A DNA stretch of 64,000 bases from Qipengyuania flava (GTDB taxonomy: Bacteria > Pseudomonadota > Alphaproteobacteria > Sphingomonadales > Sphingomonadaceae). The stretch lies in the NCBI RefSeq assembly GCF_011762005.1, contig NZ_JAASQU010000001.1, positions 1,047,974 through 1,111,973 of the forward strand, in the 5' to 3' direction. The notes beneath the pieces were generated by a model. That model made no database searches. It was not told the DNA's origin and worked only from the letters and a program-made list of their open reading frames with translations. The stretch's first letter is position 1. The number at the start of each line of letters is the position of its first letter. Shown piece by piece: positions 18,277 to 26,420 of the stretch. The position numbers and the translations under genes were made by a program.

Positions 18277-20388
18277 ATGAGGGCTATTCTGGCCACCACC
18301 ACCGCCACGCTCGCGCTCGCTGTTTCGGCGCCTGCGCTGGCCCAGGACACGCAGACCGCCGACGAAGTACAGCAGCAGACCGATGAAGACCTGATCGTCG
18401 TCACCGGTGCGCTGAGCGAATTCGGCGCTGTCAAATCCGATACGCCCATTGTCGAAGTCGCCCGGTCGATCTCGATCGAGACGCAGGAAGATTTCGTCAT
18501 GAAAGGCGCGCAATCGCTCGACGACACGCTGACCTATACGGCGGGCGTCACCGCAGAGCCCTTCGGTTTCTCGACGCGCGGCGATTTCGTTCAGGTACGC
18601 GGTCTCGACGCGCCCGAATACCGCGACAACCTCCAGTATCTGTTCGGTTTCTACAACAACACGAGACAGGATCTCTACACGCTCGAGCAGGTCGAAGTTC
18701 TCAAGGGTCCGGCCTCCGTGCTCTACGGGTCGGGCGCGCCGGGCGGCATTCTCAACGTCGTGACCAAGCGACCCCACGGCACCAGCGAAGGCGAGATCCG
18801 CCTCGATTACGGCAGTTTCGACCGCAAGCAGATCGCGACCGATATCAATATCGCCATTCCCGGTGCGGAGGACGAGGCACAGTTCCGTTTCGTCGGTCTC
18901 TACCGCGACGCGGATTCGCAGATCGAAGAGGTGAAGGACAACAAATTCGTCATCGCGCCGTCGTTCACCGCGCGTCCTGCGCCGGGCACCGAGATCACGA
19001 TCCTTGCCAATTATTCGGACCAGGAATCGGATACTGCACACCAGTTCCTTCCGGTAACCGGCACGCTGTTCCCATCAGCCAGCGGGCAGGAAATCGATCC
19101 CTACGTCTATCACGGCGCGCCGGGCTTCAATACCTATGACACGCAGAGCTTCGCGCTCTCGCTCATCTTTGAGCAGGAACTGGCCAAGAACGTCTCGCTC
19201 GAAGGCATCGGCCGCTACATGCGTTCCGATGCCGACTACCGCCAGGCGTGGGTTGCCTTCACCGGCAACGGCGTGCCGCGGATCGATGCTGCAGGCAATG
19301 GCGGATGGACCTTCTACCTTGCCGAGAACCGCAGCGAACAGATGGCCTTCGACGTGCGCGTCCGCGCCGATTTTGCAACTGGTCCGATCGAGCACGAACT
19401 GCTTGCCGGAATCCAGTATCAGGACGTCTTCACCGACAGCGACACCGCCTATCTCTACGCCGCGGGCGTCCTCAACGCCTTCGACCCGCAATACCAGAAC
19501 GCGCCGACCGTCGAGCAGGTACGCCAGTTCAAGGGCAACGGCCCGCGTAATTACGTCGATGCGACCGGCTATTACCTGTCGGACACGATGAGCGTGGGCG
19601 ACTTCGTCGCCACCGCAGGCGTTCGTTTCGACGATGTGACCAACGCGGTGGAGAATGGCGCGACACAGAAGGACGACGCCGCCAGCGTCAGCTTCGGCCT
19701 GCTCTATCGCGGCCCAGCGGGCATCTCGCCCTATGCGAGCTATGCCGAAAGCTTCCAGCCGGTGATCGGTGTCGACACCATCACCAACCAGCAGCTCAAG
19801 CCGCAGGAAGGCCGGCAGTACGAAGTCGGCGTGAAATGGCAGCCGGTGGGCGTGCGCGCGCTGGTGACGCTGGCCGCATTCGATATCGAGATTTCCAACC
19901 TGCCCAACCCCAACTCGCTGGTGGGCGGCGCCAGCCAGCAGGAAGGCGTGTCGAAGGTCCGCGGGGTCGAGTTCGAAGCGAATGCCCTGCTGGGCGGCCT
20001 GCGGCTCGACGGCAATGTCAGCTATCTCGATGCGGAAGACCCCAACGGCCTGCCGCTTACCTCGATTTCCGACTGGCAGGCTTCGCTTTTCGCCATGTAT
20101 GAATTCGCGGACGCGCTCGACGGCTTCAGTTTCGGCGGCGGCATTCGCTATGTTGGCGGCAATGAAAGCAGCGGCATTTCCGCGCTCGATAACAGCCTGC
20201 TGACCTATCGCGTGGATGCGCGTACCGTGGGTGACCTTTCCGCTGGATACGATTTCGGCGCATTCGAGCTGCGCGTCACCGCACGCAATGTGACCGACGA
20301 GGACTATTTCTCGGTCTGTCTCGTTCGCGGCGATTGTTTCCCGGGTGAACGCCGTTCGATCAACGGCTCGCTGGCCTTCAACTTCTGA
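18277..20388 (+). CDS. TonB-dependent siderophore receptor
   Basis: This outer-membrane gated channel of about 703 residues imports ferric siderophores with energy from TonB-ExbBD. The protein opens with a signal peptide (MRAILATTTATLALAVSAPA, cut after ALAQ). The plug domain has DFVQVRGLDAPEYRDNLQ and VEVLKGPASVLYGSGAPGGI, as in FhuA/FpvA-type receptors. The beta-barrel ends in phenylalanine (SLAFNF). The ATG at 18277 is chosen because TGAGGG precedes it; ATG codons at 18253 and 18262 are alternatives. A Fur box upstream and a PepSY gene downstream support iron-regulated siderophore uptake. Confidence 0.93.
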   Translation: MRAILATTTATLALAVSAPALAQDTQTADEVQQQTDEDLIVVTGALSEFGAVKSDTPIVEVARSISIETQEDFVMKGAQSLDDTLTYTAGVTAEPFGFSTRGDFVQVRGLDAPEYRDNLQYLFGFYNNTRQDLYTLEQVEVLKGPASVLYGSGAPGGILNVVTKRPHGTSEGEIRLDYGSFDRKQIATDINIAIPGAEDEAQFRFVGLYRDADSQIEEVKDNKFVIAPSFTARPAPGTEITILANYSDQESDTAHQFLPVTGTLFPSASGQEIDPYVYHGAPGFNTYDTQSFALSLIFEQELAKNVSLEGIGRYMRSDADYRQAWVAFTGNGVPRIDAAGNGGWTFYLAENRSEQMAFDVRVRADFATGPIEHELLAGIQYQDVFTDSDTAYLYAAGVLNAFDPQYQNAPTVEQVRQFKGNGPRNYVDATGYYLSDTMSVGDFVATAGVRFDDVTNAVENGATQKDDAASVSFGLLYRGPAGISPYASYAESFQPVIGVDTITNQQLKPQEGRQYEVGVKWQPVGVRALVTLAAFDIEISNLPNPNSLVGGASQQEGVSKVRGVEFEANALLGGLRLDGNVSYLDAEDPNGLPLTSISDWQASLFAMYEFADALDGFSFGGGIRYVGGNESSGISALDNSLLTYRVDARTVGDLSAGYDFGAFELRVTARNVTDEDYFSVCLVRGDCFPGERRSINGSLAFNF

Positions 20389-20969
20389 TGGCCGGCGGGG
20401 GGCTGATGTGGCTGGCGGCAGCGCTTGCGGTGGCGGGCATACTGCTGCTGCGCGCATCCTGGGCACGGCCCGTGCGTTCGACACCGCTCAACCTTTGCGC
20501 TTGGCTGGCTCTGCTTGCCGCAGCAATCGTCGGCGGCATCGAGGCGGGGGCTTGGGGCATGGCCGTGACGGCGTTGGTCGCAACCGGTGCGGCCATGCTC
20601 CTGCTGGCCAAGGCAGTGTTCGAGCAGCCCCGCTGGAAGCGCCCCGCCAAACAGTCTCGCGAAGTCGATGGCAGCGGCAATGATCCGAAAGCAGGCTTGT
20701 CGCGCGGGATCGTCACCTTCCTGCTCGCCGGCCCGATCGCACTGGCCGTGAGTACGCTGTTCGCACTGGCCGCACGGATTGCCCTGATCGCCACCGGGGC
20801 GAGCGAAGCGGACGGCAATGTCGCCGTGCTCGGCCTGGTGCCGCTGGTGTGGCCGATCCTGGCGTTTGCCCTGTTGATGTTCGAACGCCGCACAACCCAG
20901 TTTCTTGTGACCGGTGCTGTTGCAATCGCTACGCTGTTGTCGGTCGTGCTGGTGGGAGGACAAGCATGA
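20388..20969 (+). CDS. Iron-uptake-associated membrane protein, possible DUF3325-DUF3649 fusion
   Basis: This 193-residue protein has about six predicted membrane segments: roughly three in residues 5-78, then a polar linker (KQSREVDGSGNDPKAG) and three more. The halves look like the small inner-membrane families DUF3325 and DUF3649, which I recall as separate genes beside siderophore receptors and PepSY proteins. Here they appear joined. The start codon overlaps the receptor stop by one base and the end overlaps the PepSY start by four. The function is unknown; the family names are tentative. Confidence 0.6.
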   Translation: MAGGGLMWLAAALAVAGILLLRASWARPVRSTPLNLCAWLALLAAAIVGGIEAGAWGMAVTALVATGAAMLLLAKAVFEQPRWKRPAKQSREVDGSGNDPKAGLSRGIVTFLLAGPIALAVSTLFALAARIALIATGASEADGNVAVLGLVPLVWPILAFALLMFERRTTQFLVTGAVAIATLLSVVLVGGQA

Positions 20970-22279
20970 GTTTCGCCTTTGCCAAGGATACCGTGCGCAA
21001 GGGGCTGGACGCGCACTCGGCGATCGGCCTCGTGTGCTGCGCGCTGCTCTATCTGATCTGCGCCACCGGCACCGCCGTCGTCCTCTACGAAGAATGGCAG
21101 CGGTTCGAGCAGCCCGACGCCCCCGAGATGACCAGCATCGCACCCGCGGCGGTACAGCAGGGCATCGAGAACGTGCTTGCGGCCGAGAGCGACCGCGACA
21201 CCACCACCCATCTCTACGTGCACATGCCGACCGAGGCATTGCCGCGGACCACCATCACCACCGACACGCAGGCCTTCCATGTCGACGCCGATGGAGCGAT
21301 CGTCGTGCCTGAGGAAAACGCCTGGGCCGAATTCCTGCTCGCGCTGCATTACCGGCTCAACCTGCCCGCCGTGTACGGCATGACGCTGGTCGGAGCCTTC
21401 GGCGCGATGATCGTCGCGCTTTCTATTTCCGGCATCGTCGCTCATCCGCGCATCTTCCGTGATGCGTTCCGTCTTCGCGCACGGCGCCGCGACGATGTCG
21501 CCACGGTCGACTGGCACAACCGCCTCGCGGTCTGGAGCTTGCCCTTCGCGCTCGCAATCGCGTTGACCGGCGCAATGATCGGCCTGTTCTACGTCAGCGG
21601 GGGCAGTATGGCGGCCAGCGCCTACGGTGGTGACAGCGAAGCTGCGATCGCACCGATCTTCGGCGCGGAAGCCGAAGCCGATTTGACCCCTGCACCGGTA
21701 GCGGATGCGGTGCCCGCGCTGACCTACATGGCGCGCGAATACCCCGATGTGACGCCTTATTACGTGATCCTGCATGATCCGCGCACCGCGGGCCAGCACG
21801 TCCAGATCGTCGGCGAACACGAGCGCCGGCTTATCTTCGGCGAATATTACGCCTTCGGGCCGCAAGGCGAGTTTCACGGAACCGCAGGCATGGCCGACGG
21901 TACGGTCGGCCAGCAGCTGGCCGCATCCATCTACAATCTGCATTTTGGCAATTACGGCGGGCTGCCGGTCAAGATCGCCTATATCGTGTTCGGCCTTGCA
22001 CTGACCGTGGTGATCGCGACCGGGACGTTCATCTGGCTGAACAAGCGCGCGCGTCAGGGCCGCCCTGCGCCGCGTCTGGCTGCCGCCTGGTGGGGCATGG
22101 TCTACGGCGTTCCCGTTGCGTTGGTCGCGACTTTCATCGCGCGGCTCGCAATCGGCAATACCGCGCCCTTCGTCGCGCTGTTCTGGGGCGTTCTCGCGCT
22201 GACCGTCGGCGTCGCGCTGCTGCGTAAGCGCAAATGCGGTACAAGTACTGCCGGACCGGTTCTCGTACCTGCCGAGTAA
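20966..22279 (+). CDS. PepSY-associated transmembrane protein, probable ferrisiderophore reductase
   Basis: This 437-residue inner-membrane protein has the PepSY-TM layout. A first helix (about residues 20-42) is followed by a periplasmic PepSY-like region, helices near 140 and 185, a large periplasmic loop with a second PepSY-like region (YPDVTPYYVILHDP), and C-terminal helices. Conserved histidines occur in LHYRLNLP, DWHNRLAVW and NLHFGNYGG. Related proteins such as FpvG-type reductases reduce iron from siderophores in the periplasm. It is the third gene of a Fur-controlled operon and overlaps its neighbour by ATGA. Confidence 0.85.
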   Translation: MSFAFAKDTVRKGLDAHSAIGLVCCALLYLICATGTAVVLYEEWQRFEQPDAPEMTSIAPAAVQQGIENVLAAESDRDTTTHLYVHMPTEALPRTTITTDTQAFHVDADGAIVVPEENAWAEFLLALHYRLNLPAVYGMTLVGAFGAMIVALSISGIVAHPRIFRDAFRLRARRRDDVATVDWHNRLAVWSLPFALAIALTGAMIGLFYVSGGSMAASAYGGDSEAAIAPIFGAEAEADLTPAPVADAVPALTYMAREYPDVTPYYVILHDPRTAGQHVQIVGEHERRLIFGEYYAFGPQGEFHGTAGMADGTVGQQLAASIYNLHFGNYGGLPVKIAYIVFGLALTVVIATGTFIWLNKRARQGRPAPRLAAAWWGMVYGVPVALVATFIARLAIGNTAPFVALFWGVLALTVGVALLRKRKCGTSTAGPVLVPAE

Positions 22280-22303
22280 CCGGTCCCGCGCGCCGTTCGG
22301 GAA

Positions 22304-23323
22304 CTAGTCGCCGAGCGCCCTTTCGATTGTCCCGAGCGGCACGAGCTTGAAGTTCTGTGCCTGGCCCTCGTTCATGCCGTCCTGCGCGATGAAGAGGCCG
22401 CCGGGAAAAGCCGGACCGAAGTCGCCCGCCATCACTTCGATGCCGTCGGTTTCCTCGGTGCTGCCATAGATGTCCGCTGCAATCCGGAACCGGCCCGCGG
22501 GTGTCACCTCGGGCAGTGCATACCGCATGTAGGTGTTGTCGCCCTGGCTCGATGCATAAAGCCAACCGCCGGTTTCTCCTGCAGGCACCAGAGCCAGCCC
22601 CTCGAGATCGGCCACCAGCTTGCGACCATCTACCGGGGCGACGATTTCGCCCGAAGTGGTGCCCTTGCGGAACCGCCAGATGCCGGCCGCTTCCTCGCCG
22701 ATATACAGCGTGCCGTCGCGATGATCGACCGCACAGCCCTCGGGCTGCGAGGGCACCTGCATGGTGCGCAATTCGCGCGCGGTCGGCGTCCCGCCCAGCG
22801 CGATTTCCCATTCGCCGATCCGTCCGCTCTTTGGCGCGGTATAGACGATCAGGCTGTCACCGCGTCGCGTCCCGCAGATACCGTAGGCTTCGCCAGGACC
22901 GGAAGCTACACTGCCCAGTTCGACAAGCGTCCCTTTCACGGTGTCGAGCCGAAACAGGGCGATGCGTGCCTGCGCCAGATCGCTGCGGTCGCTGGCGAAA
23001 ACCACCACGCCCTGTTCGCCCATATCGACCAGATCGACATTGTTGAGCGCGGGATGAGCGCTGAAGCTCTTCACCTTTCCGTCGAGCCCGTAGACGTAGA
23101 GCCCGGCCTTCTTGTCGGTCGCGACGATCAGGCTGTCGGCGGGCGATGCGGCATTGCGCCAGATCGCCGGATCGTCGGCAGCATCCTCGTTGGCGGTGAC
23201 CACCGGCTCGGTTTCCGCGACCGCGAAGACCGGGACCGCCGGATCGCCCGGCGCGGGTACGGTCGTGCAGGCGGCAAGGACGCCGAGGCTGGCAAAGGCG
23301 AGCAGTTTTACAGTGCGTTGCAT
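22304..23323 (-). CDS. Beta-propeller phytase lipoprotein
   Basis: This 339-residue 3-phytase-type enzyme releases phosphate from phytate with calcium. A lipobox (GVLAAC, cysteine 19) indicates a membrane-anchored lipoprotein. Beta-propeller phytase landmarks are ANEDAADDPAIW, NNVDL, EGCAVDHRDGTLYIGEE, ADLEGLALV, QGDNTYMRY, EETDGIEVM and the terminal FIAQDGMN. The start overlaps the stop of the upstream TonB receptor by one base (TGATG), so both are one transcription unit. Pairing of these phytases with a TonB receptor is known in other Gram-negative bacteria and suggests joint degradation and uptake. Confidence 0.92.
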   Translation of the reverse strand: MQRTVKLLAFASLGVLAACTTVPAPGDPAVPVFAVAETEPVVTANEDAADDPAIWRNAASPADSLIVATDKKAGLYVYGLDGKVKSFSAHPALNNVDLVDMGEQGVVVFASDRSDLAQARIALFRLDTVKGTLVELGSVASGPGEAYGICGTRRGDSLIVYTAPKSGRIGEWEIALGGTPTARELRTMQVPSQPEGCAVDHRDGTLYIGEEAAGIWRFRKGTTSGEIVAPVDGRKLVADLEGLALVPAGETGGWLYASSQGDNTYMRYALPEVTPAGRFRIAADIYGSTEETDGIEVMAGDFGPAFPGGLFIAQDGMNEGQAQNFKLVPLGTIERALGD

Positions 23324-26148
23324 CAGAAGTTCACCCTCACGCCGGCCTTCATCGTCCAGTTGTATTCCTCGTACTGGTAGAGGTTACGCGACCCGCCGAG
23401 CCGGTTGTAGGCGAAATACTTCGCATTGTTGATGTTCACCCATTCGTAGAACACCTGCACCGTGTCGTTCACGCGGTACTTCGCGGACAGGTCGAGCTGG
23501 AAGTGATCGTCGACATAGCGATCGAGATCGGCCGTATCCGACAACTCATCCAGATATTTGTCGCGATAGGTGCCCGACAAGCGAATATCGAACGGACCCT
23601 TGTCGTATCCGACCGAGAAATTGGCCGTGTGCTTGGCGGTGGCGGGCAATGCGATATCGCGTGGCCCCTCGCTGGCCAGCGTGGTCACCGTGCCTTCCGC
23701 ATCGGTGAAGGTGTAGTTCGCCTGCACCACGAAGCCATCGAGCATGCCGGTAAAGGCCTGCGCGAAACCAAGCTCGATGCCGAAGATGTCGGCCTCGTCG
23801 CCATTCTGCGCGATGGTTGCTTCATCGAAGGGAATACCGCGGAAAGTGCCCGCCACATCGGTGTTCACATCGACGATGAAATTGTCGAGGCTCTTGTAGA
23901 ACACCGAAGCATGCAGCGCGCCGGTCGAGCTCATGTAATATTCGACCGCCGCATCGAAGTTCCACGCTTCGGTGGGACGCAGTGCGGGGTTGCCGAACTC
24001 GCCCGAGCGTTCGCCATCATCGGCTTCCTCGACCGCGAAGTGCGGCGCCTGCTGGAATGGCGTAGGACGCACGATCGAGCGATAGAACCCAGCGCGCAGC
24101 ACGAGATCGGTCTGCGCCTCGTACCGCAGGTTGAAGCTCGGCAACCAGTGATCGTAGCTCTTGTCGATGGCGACAGGGGTCACGATGACCGTATCGTCAC
24201 CGGCGATCGAACCGTCGGGTAGCGTTCCGTCTTCCTCGACCAGCAACACATTGTTGCCTGCCAGCGTGTTGTCCGTGTGCTCGTAGCGCAGGCCATAGAC
24301 CAGTCGCAGATCCGAACTGTCCCAGCGACCGAGGAAGTACCCCGCCATGATGTCTTCATCGACCGCGAAATCCTCCACCGCGCTGTCGAAGTCGCTGTCG
24401 ACCTCGACCAGCTCGAAATCGCCGAAGTTCGCGCGGAAGAAATCCGATCCCGCAGTATAGCCCGCAATCGGACCGAGGTCTGCGAGGCGGTAGGTCTGGC
24501 CAAGACCGATCGCGTCGTTGAGCGTCATCGCATCGTTCTCGTAGAACGCGACGTTCTTGTTGAAGCTCTTGTCGCGCCAGCGGCCCTTGAACCCGACCTG
24601 TGCGGTGAATTCGCCATTGTCGGCGGCGAACCGGCGGCCGAGATCGAACTGCACGGCCCATTCCTCGTCCTGTGCGTCCGACAGCGAGACGAGTTCGATG
24701 TCGTTGAGTTCGTATTCGCCCGCATCGTTGAACAGTGCTGCCCCCGAATTGACCGAGAACAGCGGGATACGCGGGTCCGAATAGTCGAAGCCGATGTTGA
24801 GCCCGTCACCGTCGAAGTCGCGTTCGAACGCGATCGGGTCGAGACTGCCGTCCTCGCGCTCGCTCGATTTGGCCCAGCTGAGCGAGTAATTGGCGAACCA
24901 GGTACCCCAATCGCTTTCGCCGCCAGCCACGATCGAGCGGATTTTCTGGCTTTCGAAGCGGTCCTTCACGTCGCGTTCGACCGTGAATTCCTGGTCACCA
25001 TCGTCGAAGGTGATCTGGTTGCCGCTAACCGTGCTCGGACCGTCGTCTTCGAAATCGCCGAGGTCGAAAGTGAGCCTGCGGCGGTATTCCTGATCGTCGA
25101 ACTGGCTGTAGACACCGCGCACGTAAAGTTCGGTGCTGTCGCCGGCGCGAAAATCGAAGCCGAGCGTGCCGCTTATGCGTTCGCGCTCGACGTCGTAGTC
25201 GCGATATTCCACGGTGGCGGGGAAGATCGTGCCGCCCGCCTCGACCCAGTCGTCGGCCTCGATATTGTCGGTTTCGAAGGTGCGCTTGTAATAGCTCAGC
25301 CCGCCCGAAACGCCGACATTGTCTCCCAGCCGCGTGGAGAAATCGAAGCTGCCCTTGGGGCTGACTTCGTCGGCATAGTCGTTGTAGCTGCCCTCCAGCT
25401 TGACTGTCAGCAGGCGCGTCTTGCGGTCGAAGGCGCTGGTGGTCTCGATCTCGACCGAGGCGCCGATCGTGTCGGCATCCATGTCGGGGGTGAGCGTCTT
25501 CTTCACTTCGATCGATTCGATGATGTCCGACGAGATCACGTCGAGCGCGACCGACCGCACATCGGATTCGGGCGACGGCAGGCGCACGCCGTTGAGCGAG
25601 GACGACACCAGGTCGGGCGCTAGCCCGCGAACCGATACGAAGCGTCCCTCCCCCTGGTCGTTCAGCACGTTGCTGCCGGGCAGGCGACGCAGGCTTTCGG
25701 CCACGTTCTGGTCGGGGAACTGGCCGATCGCGTCGCGGGTGAGCACGTCGGAAACGCCGTCGGCTTCCTTCTTGCGCGACAGCGCGCTCGACAGATTGGC
25801 CGCCTGACCGATGACGAGGATCTCGTTGTCGCCGAAGCCGGACATTGCAATATCGGCGCGGACCGTGCCGGTCGCAGGAACGCTGACCGTGCGGGAGACG
25901 GTTTCGGCGCCGACATAGCTGATTTCGAGCGTATATTCGCCGGTCGGAACATCGGCCAGGAGGAACGAGCCGTCGCGCTCGGTGGCAACGACGCGATCGA
26001 GTTCGACGATCCGGACTTGCGCGCTGCGCAGTGCGATCGTGTCGCTCGCATCGGAAACGGTGCCTTCTACGGCGCCTGCCTGCGCCGCCGCAGGAAGCGC
26101 GAGCGCGGCCAGCGCGGCGCTGGCGAATAAAGCATTCTTGAGTTTCAT
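23323..26148 (-). CDS. TonB-dependent receptor with carboxypeptidase-regulatory-like domain, phytase partner
   Basis: This 941-residue outer-membrane receptor has a signal peptide (AALAALALPAAAQA), a CarboxypepD-reg-like beta-sandwich at about residues 27-105 (VEGTVSDASDTIALRSAQVR, DVPTGEYTLEISYVG), a plug domain (NVLNDQGEGRFVSVRGLAPD), and a large barrel ending in RVNF. It is the TonB receptor type that usually takes up large or complex ligands. The start follows GGAGGG. It is cotranscribed with the phytase, so its ligand may be phytate or an inositol phosphate; that is inference. Confidence 0.92.
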   Translation of the reverse strand: MKLKNALFASAALAALALPAAAQAGAVEGTVSDASDTIALRSAQVRIVELDRVVATERDGSFLLADVPTGEYTLEISYVGAETVSRTVSVPATGTVRADIAMSGFGDNEILVIGQAANLSSALSRKKEADGVSDVLTRDAIGQFPDQNVAESLRRLPGSNVLNDQGEGRFVSVRGLAPDLVSSSLNGVRLPSPESDVRSVALDVISSDIIESIEVKKTLTPDMDADTIGASVEIETTSAFDRKTRLLTVKLEGSYNDYADEVSPKGSFDFSTRLGDNVGVSGGLSYYKRTFETDNIEADDWVEAGGTIFPATVEYRDYDVERERISGTLGFDFRAGDSTELYVRGVYSQFDDQEYRRRLTFDLGDFEDDGPSTVSGNQITFDDGDQEFTVERDVKDRFESQKIRSIVAGGESDWGTWFANYSLSWAKSSEREDGSLDPIAFERDFDGDGLNIGFDYSDPRIPLFSVNSGAALFNDAGEYELNDIELVSLSDAQDEEWAVQFDLGRRFAADNGEFTAQVGFKGRWRDKSFNKNVAFYENDAMTLNDAIGLGQTYRLADLGPIAGYTAGSDFFRANFGDFELVEVDSDFDSAVEDFAVDEDIMAGYFLGRWDSSDLRLVYGLRYEHTDNTLAGNNVLLVEEDGTLPDGSIAGDDTVIVTPVAIDKSYDHWLPSFNLRYEAQTDLVLRAGFYRSIVRPTPFQQAPHFAVEEADDGERSGEFGNPALRPTEAWNFDAAVEYYMSSTGALHASVFYKSLDNFIVDVNTDVAGTFRGIPFDEATIAQNGDEADIFGIELGFAQAFTGMLDGFVVQANYTFTDAEGTVTTLASEGPRDIALPATAKHTANFSVGYDKGPFDIRLSGTYRDKYLDELSDTADLDRYVDDHFQLDLSAKYRVNDTVQVFYEWVNINNAKYFAYNRLGGSRNLYQYEEYNWTMKAGVRVNF

Positions 26149-26231
26149 AGTGCCCTCCGAAGTGTTGGAAGGGCGCCTAGGGACTGTTTTTGACTACGTG
26201 ATTGCCGCAGGGTGTCAGTTTGATTTCATTG

Positions 26232-26247
26232 ATGTCACCGGTGACAT
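26232..26247. promoter_or_regulatory. Perfect 16-base palindrome upstream of the phytase-locus receptor
   Basis: ATGTCACCGGTGACAT lies in the 272-base gap between the receptor gene (minus strand) and the helicase gene (plus strand), 84 bases before the receptor start. A further half-site ATTGTCAC follows at 26251-26258. It looks like a repressor or activator operator of LacI or GntR type. I saw no direct-repeat Pho box in this gap. Confidence 0.5.
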
Positions 26248-26420
26248 TGCATTGTCACAAACGGGACATGAAGAGCGGTATTCCGCGGTTTACTGCGTAG
26301 ATCAAGAAAATGCGCGCCAAACGCGACGAAAGCGTGTAGGGGAAGCCGCGACTGCGGGTGCGACCCGCCGCGACCAGCCGGGTCCCCCCACCCGCGCATA
26401 TGCGCAACCGAAAGACAATC

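Noticed and set aside
26149-26420. Pho box upstream of the phytase-locus receptor
   Set aside because: Several GTCA half-sites are present, but not as direct repeats spaced 11 bases apart. A palindrome fits better.
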